Source: CAYMPH01 sp964392365
Lineage (GTDB): Bacteria; Spirochaetota; UBA4802; UBA5550
DNA: 64,000 nt
Reading direction: 5' to 3'
NCBI GenBank assembly: GCA_964392365.1
Contig: CAYMPH010000013.1
Span: forward strand, 1-64,000
The translations under genes were made by a program, and so were the position numbers. Under the pieces are notes generated by a model. That model searched no databases. It saw only the letters and a program-made list of their open reading frames with translations, and was not told the origin of the DNA. This document shows, piece by piece, positions 43,420 through 52,765 of this stretch; the first letter of the stretch is position 1, and each line of letters begins with the position of its first letter.

Positions 43420-44046
43420 ATGAAAAAATTCTTATTACTTATCTCAACAGTTGTATTTCTTTATTCATCACCAGCTTCTGCTCTTGATCCGGTTGTTTTT
43501 GTTCACGGTTACAGCGGCAGCACTATAGTCAATTTTTCGCAAATGATTTCATGGTTTAAAGCTGATGGCTATCCATCGAATTATTTATATTATTACACAT
43601 ACAATACTCTTCCAGGAGTAGCAGCATCTGCAAATATTCTTAAAGCAAAAGTTGATGATTGTCTTGCAAAAACAGGCAAAACGAAGGTTGATCTGGTTTG
43701 TCATTCAATGGGCGGACTAGTTGCACGTTATTATATGAAATATTTAGGAGGAGCAGGCAAAGTTAATCAGGTTGTATATGTAGCAACTCCTCACAGAGGA
43801 ACCACATGGGCTTATCTGGAACCTTTTACACAGGCAGCAGTAGATATGCGTCCGGGTTCAACCCTGCTCAAATCAATAGACGGATATTGCCCTGGTTTGT
43901 CATTATGGTCATCATGTGATGAAGTGGTACTTCCCAATTCCAGCGCAAATATGGGTTATTCGATGAATATCGGCTGCTGGGGACACATTGCAAGCACATG
44001 GAGTAATGGTGTTTACCTGAAGACAAGAGATTATATAAAACCTTAA
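43420..44046 (+). CDS. Secreted alpha/beta-fold lipase, copy 2
   Basis: 208 residues, nearly identical to copy 1 across the protein, including CHSMGG, SSCDEVVLP and WGHIAS and the same signal-peptide layout. Differences cluster in the signal peptide and in a few surface positions. Long identical DNA stretches near the start indicate recent duplication or gene conversion. CAGGAGG before the ATG is strong. No own operator was found in the 65-bp gap, so transcription probably comes from the lip1 promoter. A strong terminator follows. Confidence 0.88.
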   Translation: MKKFLLLISTVVFLYSSPASALDPVVFVHGYSGSTIVNFSQMISWFKADGYPSNYLYYYTYNTLPGVAASANILKAKVDDCLAKTGKTKVDLVCHSMGGLVARYYMKYLGGAGKVNQVVYVATPHRGTTWAYLEPFTQAAVDMRPGSTLLKSIDGYCPGLSLWSSCDEVVLPNSSANMGYSMNIGCWGHIASTWSNGVYLKTRDYIKP

Positions 44047-44060
44047 ATGAACATTCCGAA

Positions 44061-44099
44061 TATGAGACGGTAATTATCTGCCGTCTCATAATTTTTTTT
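44061..44099 (+). terminator. Intrinsic terminator of the lip1-helper-lip2 unit
   Basis: A perfect 10-bp stem TATGAGACGG / CCGTCTCATA with a 10-nt loop is followed by a T8-rich tract. Confidence 0.95.
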
Positions 44100-44310
44100 A
44101 TAATCAGAAAATTTTAAAATCATACCAGAAATAAACGGCATTTTGCACACACCGCATCTACTCCAGTAATATACTGCTTTTTTCCATAAATGACTTATTA
44201 AGAAAGCCTTGATTTTATATATATAAAATACTCTTTGTCTTTTAATATATATATATATGGAAGAAACAGCATATTTTAAATTAATTTAAAATCAATCCAA
44301 TGGAAAATAA

Positions 44311-45198
44311 ATGAATAAAGGAATTCTATACGGTATTGGCGCGTATGCTATATGGGGATTTTTTCCTATTTACTGGAAATTTCTTCATCAAATTCCCGCA
44401 ACCCAGCTGATCGGACACAGGATTACATGGTCATGTATTATGCTGATTATTTTTATTGTCTGTACAGGCCAATGGAATGAATTCCGCAAAACCATAAACA
44501 CCAGAGTAATCTGCATTTATGCAATTGCAGCAATTCTCATCGCCATAAACTGGCTAGTGTATATCTGGGCTGTGAATGCGAATTTTATCATTGAAACAAG
44601 TCTTGGATATTTTATCAATCCGTTAATAAGCATGCTTCTGGGTATTATTTTCCTGAAAGAACGGCTGCGCATTGCACAGTGGGTTCCTGTGATTCTTGCT
44701 GCTCTTGGTGTTGGTTATCTCACCTATGCATATGGCCGGCTGCCCTATATTGCTCTTACTCTGGCTTTTTCATTCGGACTATATGGCCTTGTAAAAAAAA
44801 TTTCTCCTCTCGGTTCGCTTTATGGTCTAACTATTGAAACCAGTGCTCTTTTTATACCTGCTCTTGCATTCCTTATTTTCTCAGAGATAAACAGCACTGC
44901 AGGATTTCTGCACACAGGAATCATCCCTGATATACTGATGGCAGGTGCAGGATTTATTACAGTAATACCGCTTCTCATGTTTGCGTCTGCTGCGCGGTCC
45001 ATTCCTCTGTGGATCGTGGGTCTGCTTCAGTATATTGCACCTACAATTCAATTTATTATAGGCATATTTATATATAAGGAGCCATTCAGCAATGATCAGC
45101 TCATTGGTTTCGGCATTGTCTGGATTGCGCTTGCGATTTTTCTTATAGAAAGCTACCTTGCCAACCGTACATCTATTGTGCCGATTTCCGAAATGTAA
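44311..45198 (+). CDS. rarD: EamA-family transporter RarD
   Basis: 295 residues with ten hydrophobic helices. The start KGILYGIGAYAIWGFFPIYW, the region LIGHRITWS and SLGYFINPLISMLLG are typical of RarD. RarD-type proteins are drug/metabolite transporters; the substrate is unknown. A run of AT dinucleotides lies just upstream (about 44250-44262). Confidence 0.92.
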   Translation: MNKGILYGIGAYAIWGFFPIYWKFLHQIPATQLIGHRITWSCIMLIIFIVCTGQWNEFRKTINTRVICIYAIAAILIAINWLVYIWAVNANFIIETSLGYFINPLISMLLGIIFLKERLRIAQWVPVILAALGVGYLTYAYGRLPYIALTLAFSFGLYGLVKKISPLGSLYGLTIETSALFIPALAFLIFSEINSTAGFLHTGIIPDILMAGAGFITVIPLLMFASAARSIPLWIVGLLQYIAPTIQFIIGIFIYKEPFSNDQLIGFGIVWIALAIFLIESYLANRTSIVPISEM

Positions 45199-45402
45199 AA
45201 AATATTCATTTTTAAACAGATCTGAAGCTGATTATTAACACACTGCCGAATGTATATGTCTGTTTAATTTCAGTCTTTAAGATAAACTCTAAAAGCTTCA
45301 ATTAGATTTCTTCATAAATTAAATATATAAATATTTGTTGCAATATTCTCAAGCAGCAGGCTGATTAAAAATATTCATATTATTTAAACCAGGAATATAA
45401 TT

Positions 45403-47283
45403 ATGACCGATTCGGACTATCTTGAATATTTTACAAAAAAATTTCCTGAAAAATTTCCTGCTGAAGCTGCGATATTCAACTCCATTCAGAAGGGAAGCTG
45501 CATTTTTGTAGGCTCCGCATGTGCTGAGCCGCAATATCTGCTGAATGCTCTGACCGGATACATTGATACTGCCACCCACAATCTTTACGGTACTGATGTC
45601 ATCCAGGTATGGACTCTCGGTGTAGCGCCATTTACAAATCAGGATTACGAACGCAACTTTGCCCATAATTCATTTTTTATCAGCAGTAACTCCCGTGATG
45701 CGGTAAACAGCGGCCGTGCTGACTATACACCGATTTTTCTTTCTCAGGTTCCGGATCTTTTCAACCGTGGTGTTGTGCATATTGATGTCGCCCTGATACA
45801 AACCTCTATGCCTGACAAAGACGGCAACCTGAGCCTCGGCATCAGTGTTGATATTGTAAAAGCAGCTGTTAAAAATGCGAAACTTGTAATAGCTCAGGTC
45901 AATAAACACATGCCTGTTGTGTTTGGCGATTCATTCATTAATTTGAAAGATGTAAATTTTATAATATCAAAGAACGAACCTCTTATTGAATATTCAGTTG
46001 AAGTACCTGACTCCATATCAAAAATAATAGCTAAACACATAGCCCGCCTGGTTAAAGATGGCGATACCCTTCAGGTCGGATACGGAAGCATGCCGAATGC
46101 CATACTCAGGGGCCTGGGTGATAAAAACGATCTTGGAATCCATACCGAACTTCTTACTGACGGTATTGTGAATCTGATGACATCAGGCGTGATCAACAAT
46201 TCCCGGAAGACACTTGACCACGGCAAAACAATAGCCTCATTTTGTATGGGAAAGCGCAGCACATACCATTCGATACACAAACATCCTGACATACGCTTCA
46301 TGCAGGTAGATTACACCAATAATATCAAAAATATTATGGCACAGCATAATATGACTGCAATCAACTCGAGTCTCCAGATAGACCTGACCGGACAGGCGAC
46401 ATCAGAATCTATCGGCAGCCTGTATCATAGCGGCATCGGCGGCCAGGCAGATTTCATGAGAGGCGCAATTTTAGCTCCCGGAGGAAAATCAATACTTGCG
46501 ATGAGATCAACATCGAATGACGGGATTCATTCGCGAATAATACCTCAGCTGTTGCAGGGCACGGGTGTCACACTCAACAGAGGCGATGTTCATTATGTGG
46601 TAACCGAATATGGAATAGCCCACCTCTATGGGAAAAATATCCGCGAACGCGCTATTTCGCTTATAAGCATAGCTCATCCTGATTTCAGGGAATGGCTCTT
46701 CGATGAGGCTAAAAAAATCAACTCTATACCCGGAGACCAGAAATATATCCCGGGCATGGCAGGCGAATACCCGAAACATCTGGAACACTATAGTACGACA
46801 AAAAGCGGTCTCCCTATCTTCATACGGCCCTCAAAGATTTCAGATGAAGACCTTCTTAAAAAATTTTTTTATTCACAGTCTGATAAGAGCATCTATCGCC
46901 GGTTTATATCAGCAAAAAAATTTCTTTCTCATAAATTCATGGCTGAATTTGTCGTCAATGACTACTCTAACCAGCTGGTTATGCTGGCAATTACTGAAAA
47001 TGAAGGCAGGGAAACGGTTGTCGGCATCGGCCAATATAAAATAAATAAAAACGATCACCGCGCTGATGTTGCGTTCAGCGTCAGGGATGATTTTCAGAAC
47101 CAGGGAATCGCGTCCATGCTCCTCTCTGTTCTTTCGAGAATTGCAAAAAAAGACGGCATTATCGGTTTCACAGCAGACATGCTTGCCGAGAACAGAGCGA
47201 TGAACAGTATTTTTACTAAAGCTTTCCCCCATATGAATAAAAAACTAAGCAACAGCATGTATGAAATTATAATGGATTTTTAA
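45403..47283 (+). CDS. CoA-transferase/acetyl-CoA hydrolase fused to a GNAT acetyltransferase
   Basis: 626 residues. Residues 1-450 form a CoA-transferase of the acetyl-CoA hydrolase type: TGQATSESIGSLYHSGIGG carries the likely catalytic Glu and SIAHPDFREWLFDEA ends the domain. Residues about 475-620 form a GNAT domain (RPSKISDEDLL..., DFQNQGIASMLLSVL for acetyl-CoA binding). Such fusions are known in several anaerobes. The GNAT part may sense or use acetyl-CoA, or acetylate a Lys to regulate activity. It is distinct from the unfused enzyme at 37.9 kb. Confidence 0.9.
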   Translation: MTDSDYLEYFTKKFPEKFPAEAAIFNSIQKGSCIFVGSACAEPQYLLNALTGYIDTATHNLYGTDVIQVWTLGVAPFTNQDYERNFAHNSFFISSNSRDAVNSGRADYTPIFLSQVPDLFNRGVVHIDVALIQTSMPDKDGNLSLGISVDIVKAAVKNAKLVIAQVNKHMPVVFGDSFINLKDVNFIISKNEPLIEYSVEVPDSISKIIAKHIARLVKDGDTLQVGYGSMPNAILRGLGDKNDLGIHTELLTDGIVNLMTSGVINNSRKTLDHGKTIASFCMGKRSTYHSIHKHPDIRFMQVDYTNNIKNIMAQHNMTAINSSLQIDLTGQATSESIGSLYHSGIGGQADFMRGAILAPGGKSILAMRSTSNDGIHSRIIPQLLQGTGVTLNRGDVHYVVTEYGIAHLYGKNIRERAISLISIAHPDFREWLFDEAKKINSIPGDQKYIPGMAGEYPKHLEHYSTTKSGLPIFIRPSKISDEDLLKKFFYSQSDKSIYRRFISAKKFLSHKFMAEFVVNDYSNQLVMLAITENEGRETVVGIGQYKINKNDHRADVAFSVRDDFQNQGIASMLLSVLSRIAKKDGIIGFTADMLAENRAMNSIFTKAFPHMNKKLSNSMYEIIMDF

Positions 47284-47448
47284 AAGCAGGAACTTTGATT
47301 GACATAACATCCGCCTTCCCTTCTCGCTAATACTTTATTTTGTATTTGATTTTTTGATTATGTCCGGCTGCATCATCCAAAGTAATAGAATTATTAAACT
47401 ACCTGGAGTTTTTAATATAATTTTTACAGGTTAATAAAAAAATTTATC

Positions 47449-48621
47449 ATGAAAAACATAGAGCATAATATATTCAAAATGTATTTTTTCAGATTTCTAA
47501 GAGATTTCTGGCTTATTATGCCCATGCTGATTCCTTTTTATAAATCATTTCATCTTTCAAATACCGAGATATTATTAATTCAAGCCATCTTCTCAGCATC
47601 ACTTCTTCTGTTCGAAATACCTTCCGGATATTTTTCCGATGCAATCGGCAGAAAACTTACATTGATAATCGGCGCATTCTGTCTTCCTCTTGGACTGAGT
47701 GTTTATTCCATAGGCAATTCTTTTTTTGAATTTGCAATAGCTGAGGCAATTCTTGGTATAGGCTTTGCCATGTGTTCCGGAACGGAATCTGCACTTATCT
47801 ATGATTCACTCCTTCAGATAAATGACGAGAAAGCATATCATAAAGTAGAAGGTAATGCAGAGTCATTTACAAGGATAGGAACAGCAGCTGCATCAGTGCT
47901 CGGCGGGATACTCGCAGGTGTATTTTTAAAACTGCCTTTTTATATAAACATAATCACAGGGCTATTGATGTTTATTACTGCTTTAACTTTTATTGAGCCG
48001 GAAACGATAAAAAGAAAAAGTGAAAATCCCGTAAAAGATATTATTTTTATCGTGAAATACAGTTTAGGCCATACTAAAATTTTATCTATATTGATCCTTT
48101 CTTCAGTTGTTCTTCATACCGGAATAACTGCAATCTGGGGTTATCTTATGATAATGGAAAAACAGAATTTATCTGTAATGATAAACGGAATCGGGTTTGC
48201 ACTGTTCCAGCTGATTTCAGCATCAGGAGCCATGACATCTCATAAGATAAGTACTGCTATTGGTAAAAAAAATTCCTATCTTATCCTTGCGGTAATTCCT
48301 TTAACAATGTTTTTAGTCGGAATATCCAATTCGCCATTTGTTTTAATTTGCGTATTTGCTCATTCTTTTGTCTGGGGATTTTCATTTCCATTTTTCATGA
48401 ACGAGCTCAACAATTTAATTGAATCAGACAAACGGGCTACAGTTCTTTCAACAGGAAGCATGTTTGGTAGAATACTTTTCATTATCCTTTCTCCGCTATT
48501 CGGTCTGTTAACCGACAGCTATTCGCTGGGTTACGGTTTTCTAATGCTAGGTTCTGTTTTTATTCTATTAAGCGCTGTGAGTATTTTTTTCGGACGAAAA
48601 GATTTTTCAATTAAAATATAA
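47449..48621 (+). CDS. MFS transporter
   Basis: 390 residues with about twelve hydrophobic helices and the MFS loop motif GYFSDAIGRKLTLIIG between helices 2 and 3. It resembles the group of small MFS proteins with an N-terminal FRFLRDFWLIMPMLIPFY segment. The substrate is unknown. The RBS is weak. Confidence 0.85.
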   Translation: MKNIEHNIFKMYFFRFLRDFWLIMPMLIPFYKSFHLSNTEILLIQAIFSASLLLFEIPSGYFSDAIGRKLTLIIGAFCLPLGLSVYSIGNSFFEFAIAEAILGIGFAMCSGTESALIYDSLLQINDEKAYHKVEGNAESFTRIGTAAASVLGGILAGVFLKLPFYINIITGLLMFITALTFIEPETIKRKSENPVKDIIFIVKYSLGHTKILSILILSSVVLHTGITAIWGYLMIMEKQNLSVMINGIGFALFQLISASGAMTSHKISTAIGKKNSYLILAVIPLTMFLVGISNSPFVLICVFAHSFVWGFSFPFFMNELNNLIESDKRATVLSTGSMFGRILFIILSPLFGLLTDSYSLGYGFLMLGSVFILLSAVSIFFGRKDFSIKI

Positions 48622-48725
48622 TATACCTATAAAATATCTTTTAATAAAAAATTAATTAAACTAATTTATTCTAATTCATCTCCAATTTTTATTCTCCTTC
48701 ACATGCCATCTTGTGTATAATTTTC

Positions 48726-48753
48726 TTGCAATTTCCTGATTAAATGATATAAT
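48726..48753 (+). promoter_or_regulatory. Promoter candidate for the DUF1566 protein
   Basis: TTGCAA and a consensus TATAAT are separated by 16 bp, leaving a leader of about 100 nt before the ATG at 48860. Confidence 0.5.
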
Positions 48754-48859
48754 TTGTAGTTGAAAAATACTAAATCTCTTATAATATTTTTAATTATTAC
48801 TCTTATAAGCTCCTATGCAATACTGAATAATTCAATTTATATAGGATAGGTATCTAATT

Positions 48860-50227
48860 ATGAGAAAAAATGTATCTTTAATAATAGCAATTTTAAGCAT
48901 TTTTGCAGCCGGAATATTACTTCCTCAAACTGAAGGAATTAAAATAGCAGATGTTTATAAATTTGATACAAAAACCGGTGAATTGATAGTCAGTTCTCCT
49001 AAAGCCTCTTCAGATATAAAGATGGGCGATCTGCTGTACATGAGAATTGAAGGCAAGGTTGTTCTTTTACGGGCTTCTTTTCCTATGATGACAACAGCCA
49101 AATGTAAGCCTGAAGGAAAAAACTATATGCTATGGGCAAAAGCCAGAAAAGGAATGCCTGTATTTCGTTTTAAAGATGGGATAGAAGATACTGCAGCTGT
49201 TGTTGCTCAAACTAAAATATACAAAATAGGTGACCGCGGTCCTTCAGGCGGATGGATTTTTTACGATAAAGGCAATTTTTCTGACGGCTGGAGATATCTG
49301 GAAGCAGCATATACAGACCAGAGCAGCGACATAAAATGGATTAAAAAAGCTGGGCAAACCGGATCAATTGACAGCAAAATCGGTACAGGAAGATTAAATA
49401 CTCAAAAAATAATTAAAACACAAGGTGATGGATATTATGCTGCAAAAATATGTGCTGATTATAAAGGCGGCGGGAAAACTGACTGGTTCCTGCCTTCAAA
49501 AGATGAACTTAATTTAATGTATAATAATTTGCGAAAAGCCGGTGTTGGCGGATTAGTTAACAGCCTGTACTGGAGTTCGTCCGAAAGCAGTGCCAATAAC
49601 GCGTGGTTCCAGGATTTCAGCAACGGAAAACAGGAAAGCAACGATTCTGTTGCTACTTATAATGCCTTAAGCTTCCGTACACGTGCCGTTCGTGCTGTCA
49701 GGGATACAGATAAAGAAGGTGAAGGTAATAGAATTGGCGAGCGTGGTCCGGCAGGCGGATGGATTTTTTATAACAAAGGAAGTTATTCTGATGGATGGAG
49801 ATATCTGGAAGCAGCTCCTGTTGACCAGAGTAATGATATAAAATGGAAAAAAGGAATTGGAGGATTTGATAAATTCAATGAAATTGATGACAGACTAGGC
49901 TTTGGTGAATCGAATACTCAAAAAATAATAGAAGCTTTTGGAAATGGCAGTTATGCTGCGAAAATATGCGTTGATTACAGAGGCGGAGGAAAAGATGACT
50001 GGTTTCTGCCTTCAAAGGATGAACTTAATTTAATGTATATAAATCTTCATAAAGCCGGTGTTGGTGGATTTGCGAAACAGCTCTATTGGAGTTCGTCAAA
50101 AGGCAAATTATTAAGCACCGGATCCGGATGGGTTCAGGATTTTCAAGATGGTACACAGTACAGCACCTATTCCAGACAGGAATATGAGGGCGATCCTTTC
50201 CGTGTGCGTGCCATTCGAGCTTTCTAG
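48860..50227 (+). CDS. Secreted protein with two DUF1566/Lcl-type repeats
   Basis: 455 residues with a signal peptide (about 1-24). An N-terminal domain (about 25-125) is unrecognised. Two tandem domains of about 155 residues follow. Each begins RIGERGPAGGWIFY or GDRGPSGGWIFY and contains ICADYKGGGKTDWFLPSKDE, LNLMYNNL, YWSSS and RAVRAV. These are DUF1566/Lcl C-terminal domains, common in secreted spirochaete and gut-bacterial proteins and related to FGE-sulfatase-like surface domains. The function is unknown; a surface or periplasmic location is likely. Confidence 0.85.
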   Translation: MRKNVSLIIAILSIFAAGILLPQTEGIKIADVYKFDTKTGELIVSSPKASSDIKMGDLLYMRIEGKVVLLRASFPMMTTAKCKPEGKNYMLWAKARKGMPVFRFKDGIEDTAAVVAQTKIYKIGDRGPSGGWIFYDKGNFSDGWRYLEAAYTDQSSDIKWIKKAGQTGSIDSKIGTGRLNTQKIIKTQGDGYYAAKICADYKGGGKTDWFLPSKDELNLMYNNLRKAGVGGLVNSLYWSSSESSANNAWFQDFSNGKQESNDSVATYNALSFRTRAVRAVRDTDKEGEGNRIGERGPAGGWIFYNKGSYSDGWRYLEAAPVDQSNDIKWKKGIGGFDKFNEIDDRLGFGESNTQKIIEAFGNGSYAAKICVDYRGGGKDDWFLPSKDELNLMYINLHKAGVGGFAKQLYWSSSKGKLLSTGSGWVQDFQDGTQYSTYSRQEYEGDPFRVRAIRAF

Positions 50228-50311
50228 GTTAATATTGCAGATGACATAAACCTGATAAAAGCGGCATTATGGAATAGTAACTATAACAAAAATAATCAGC
50301 AGGAGCATGAT

Positions 50312-50824
50312 ATGGACGTTCTCGATACAATGGACAAACCATCCATTAGAGAATTTTTTTCGAAGAACTGGATCACACATGATGCCATGTGGCTGTATTT
50401 CTGCAAAAACGAATTCGGCATGGAAGCTGCAACCCGGATCAACTCTGCTGCAGTTAAGGCCATGTCAACGATCGAAATGCAGAGAATACTGAAAATTCTC
50501 GGAAGGGAAAAAACACCAATCACATCCTACGAAGATCTGGCTGAGGTCTTCAATAGCGCATTTTACCTTATAAAGCCGGATTTCATGAAAGCCCTGATTG
50601 AGTTCCCTGGAGGCAATATCATGAAAGGCGGATTCACAGAATGCTTCGCATATGAAGGACTGAAAAAAGCAGGAATGGCCGAAGGATACCAGTGTGCTGT
50701 TGTTGAACGGATTGCTGCATGGCTTACGGTACTTGGAGTAAAATTCAAAATTGTACCTGAGATTAAAGGCTGCCTCATGCGGGATACCGGTAAATGCAGT
50801 TATGAAATAAGATTCAGCTTTTAA
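50312..50824 (+). CDS. DUF6125-like protein
   Basis: 170 residues. KNWITHDAMWLYFCKNEFGM, AATRINSAAVKAMSTIEMQR and a Cys/Trp-containing C-terminal half match a conserved family annotated as DUF6125 (ATC-hydrolase-like). These small cytoplasmic proteins accompany catabolic genes in anaerobes. The function is unknown. It precedes the nitroreductase gene by 26 bp. Confidence 0.65.
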   Translation: MDVLDTMDKPSIREFFSKNWITHDAMWLYFCKNEFGMEAATRINSAAVKAMSTIEMQRILKILGREKTPITSYEDLAEVFNSAFYLIKPDFMKALIEFPGGNIMKGGFTECFAYEGLKKAGMAEGYQCAVVERIAAWLTVLGVKFKIVPEIKGCLMRDTGKCSYEIRFSF

Positions 50825-50850
50825 TAATAAACTAAGAAAAGGTGATTTCA

Positions 50851-51987
50851 ATGAATACCGGATCAAAACTCACAAGACGGCAAATTCTTCAGATAAGCGG
50901 ATCAGGAATAATAGCTGCAGGCGCTGCAGGATTATTAACCTCGTGTGGAGGACCGGTCAGAAATGATTTTGAGAAAATGAATAAAAATTCCGGGAAAAAC
51001 AGCAGAATCACTGATGATGTTTTTGAAATATTAAAATACGCCTCACTTGCTCCAAGCGGTCACAATATGCAGCCATGGTTTGTTAAAGTAAAATCACAAA
51101 ATGAATTTATTATCGGCTCCGATAAAGACAGATGGCTGACTGCTGTTGATCAGGAGAATAGAGAGGCGTTGTTAGCGATAGGAGCATTTATTGAAAATTT
51201 CTGTTCAGCAGCTTCATCATTTGGTTATGAAGCAGAAGTTCAGGCAATAGCAAAAAGTTCACTCGATTCTGACATTGCAAACATTAAATTAAAAAAAACC
51301 AGAACAGGAAGTTTCGATCTAAAAAAAATCTCATTAAGAAGAACTGTTAAAAAAGGTTTACTTTCTCACGAGCTAAAGGCTGATGATATTAAAAAAATTT
51401 CAGCTAATGGGCCAGGCCGTATTTTTTATTTCCCGAGAAGCAAAAATCATTCTCAATGCCTCACAGACTGGACAATAGAATCATACACTCACCAGACATG
51501 GAGAGATGATGCACAGAAGGAGCTGGCGGAATGCATTAGATTTAAAAAAGATGATGCGGAAAAATACGGATATGGATTAACAGCGGAAGGAATGGAAATA
51601 AATGGTATTGCCGGATGGTACGTAAGAAATTTCATGAATAAAAAAGATGTTATGGGTAAATCATTCCGTGAACAGGGTATTGATGTATATTCCAAATCTG
51701 CAAGAGAAGGAGCAGGATGGATAATAATAACAAGTAAAAGCAGCAAAGTAACTGATTTGCTCGATACCGGAAGGCTGTTCCAGAGACTTGCCTTATCTGT
51801 TAGAGAAATGAATATTGGACTGCATCCCATGACCCAGATACTTGAAGAAAAAAAATGGAGAGATCAGATGACTGCCATGCACAGGCCAGGTGTGATTCCT
51901 CAGTTTATTCTGCGAGTTGGATATCTTAACTCGTATCCTGATCCTGTTTCAATCAGAAGGCCTGTTGAATGGTTTGTAAAAAATTGA
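50851..51987 (+). CDS. Tat-exported nitroreductase-family lipoprotein
   Basis: About 378 residues from ATG 50851 with AGGTG at a good distance; a GTG three codons earlier is less likely. The start NTGSKLTRRQILQISGSG has the twin-Arg motif, followed by a hydrophobic segment and the lipobox LLTSC. The rest is a nitroreductase-like flavin fold (YASLAPSGHNMQPWFVKV near residue 65). It probably acts as an FMN enzyme on the outer face of the cytoplasmic membrane. Most nitroreductases are cytoplasmic; this class of Tat-exported ones is less studied. Confidence 0.8.
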   Translation: MNTGSKLTRRQILQISGSGIIAAGAAGLLTSCGGPVRNDFEKMNKNSGKNSRITDDVFEILKYASLAPSGHNMQPWFVKVKSQNEFIIGSDKDRWLTAVDQENREALLAIGAFIENFCSAASSFGYEAEVQAIAKSSLDSDIANIKLKKTRTGSFDLKKISLRRTVKKGLLSHELKADDIKKISANGPGRIFYFPRSKNHSQCLTDWTIESYTHQTWRDDAQKELAECIRFKKDDAEKYGYGLTAEGMEINGIAGWYVRNFMNKKDVMGKSFREQGIDVYSKSAREGAGWIIITSKSSKVTDLLDTGRLFQRLALSVREMNIGLHPMTQILEEKKWRDQMTAMHRPGVIPQFILRVGYLNSYPDPVSIRRPVEWFVKN

Positions 51988-52024
51988 AACATAATGAATT
52001 GACCTGTATCCGGGAATATTTTAA

Positions 52025-52765
52025 ATGAAAATAAAAATTCTGGGTAATGGCGGAGCCATTAATGACGGACTTCCCTACAATGCATTTATAATTGACAAAA
52101 AATTACTCGTTGAAACACCTCCGGATATAATGCTTTCTCTCGCAAGAGAGAATATTCAAATTGATTCCATTGGAGAAATTTTTATATCCCACATGCATGG
52201 AGATCATTGTTTTGGATTTCCATTTATGATCCTTCGTTTTTATCTGAATTCCATCAAATCCGGAAAACAGAAAAAGATAAAATTATATGCACCTCAAAAA
52301 GGAAAGATTTTTTTAATGGATCTTACAACAATGGCTCTCTCAGCAGAACACCCTGCATTAAAATGGATTGAAGATAATATTGATTTTATAAATATATCCA
52401 GTTTGAAAGAAGTTCAAATGCATAATTCTACTGCAGAATTGTATTTAATGGATCATTATGAAGAAACCTATGCATTCATTTTAAAGAAAAACAATAAAAA
52501 CATCTTTGCTTATATTTCTGATACTAAATGGTCTGAAAGTGTAGCCGGCCTTTTAAGCAAAAATCCAAAAAAAGTTATTGTTGATTTAAATGGCGAGATT
52601 GATGATCCTGTACCGGTCCATCTTGCAGAACATGAACTTATCGGGAAAGGTTTTAAATGCATTGATACAGGAACTATTTTTTACGGAACTCATTTGAAAT
52701 ATAATAAAATAAGCAATAATAATAGAATCCATTATGCAACTCCAGGCATGGAAATTGATATATAA
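52025..52765 (+). CDS. Metallo-beta-lactamase-fold hydrolase
   Basis: 246 residues. The zinc motif ISHMHGDHCFG is complete (HxHxDH), HYEETYAF and FAYISDTKW follow, and the last His is in FYGTHLKYN. The overall pattern resembles RNase Z/cAMP-phosphodiesterase-type hydrolases, but the exosite is not recognised. It overlaps the lnt start by 32 bp, so both are probably co-translated. Confidence 0.8.
   Translation: MKIKILGNGGAINDGLPYNAFIIDKKLLVETPPDIMLSLARENIQIDSIGEIFISHMHGDHCFGFPFMILRFYLNSIKSGKQKKIKLYAPQKGKIFLMDLTTMALSAEHPALKWIEDNIDFINISSLKEVQMHNSTAELYLMDHYEETYAFILKKNNKNIFAYISDTKWSESVAGLLSKNPKKVIVDLNGEIDDPVPVHLAEHELIGKGFKCIDTGTIFYGTHLKYNKISNNNRIHYATPGMEIDI

Noticed and set aside
44230..44270. 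AT dinucleotide run before rarD as a regulatory repeat or phase-variable tract
   Set aside because: It is short (about 6-7 units), lies in generally AT-rich DNA and is not placed to change a reading frame.
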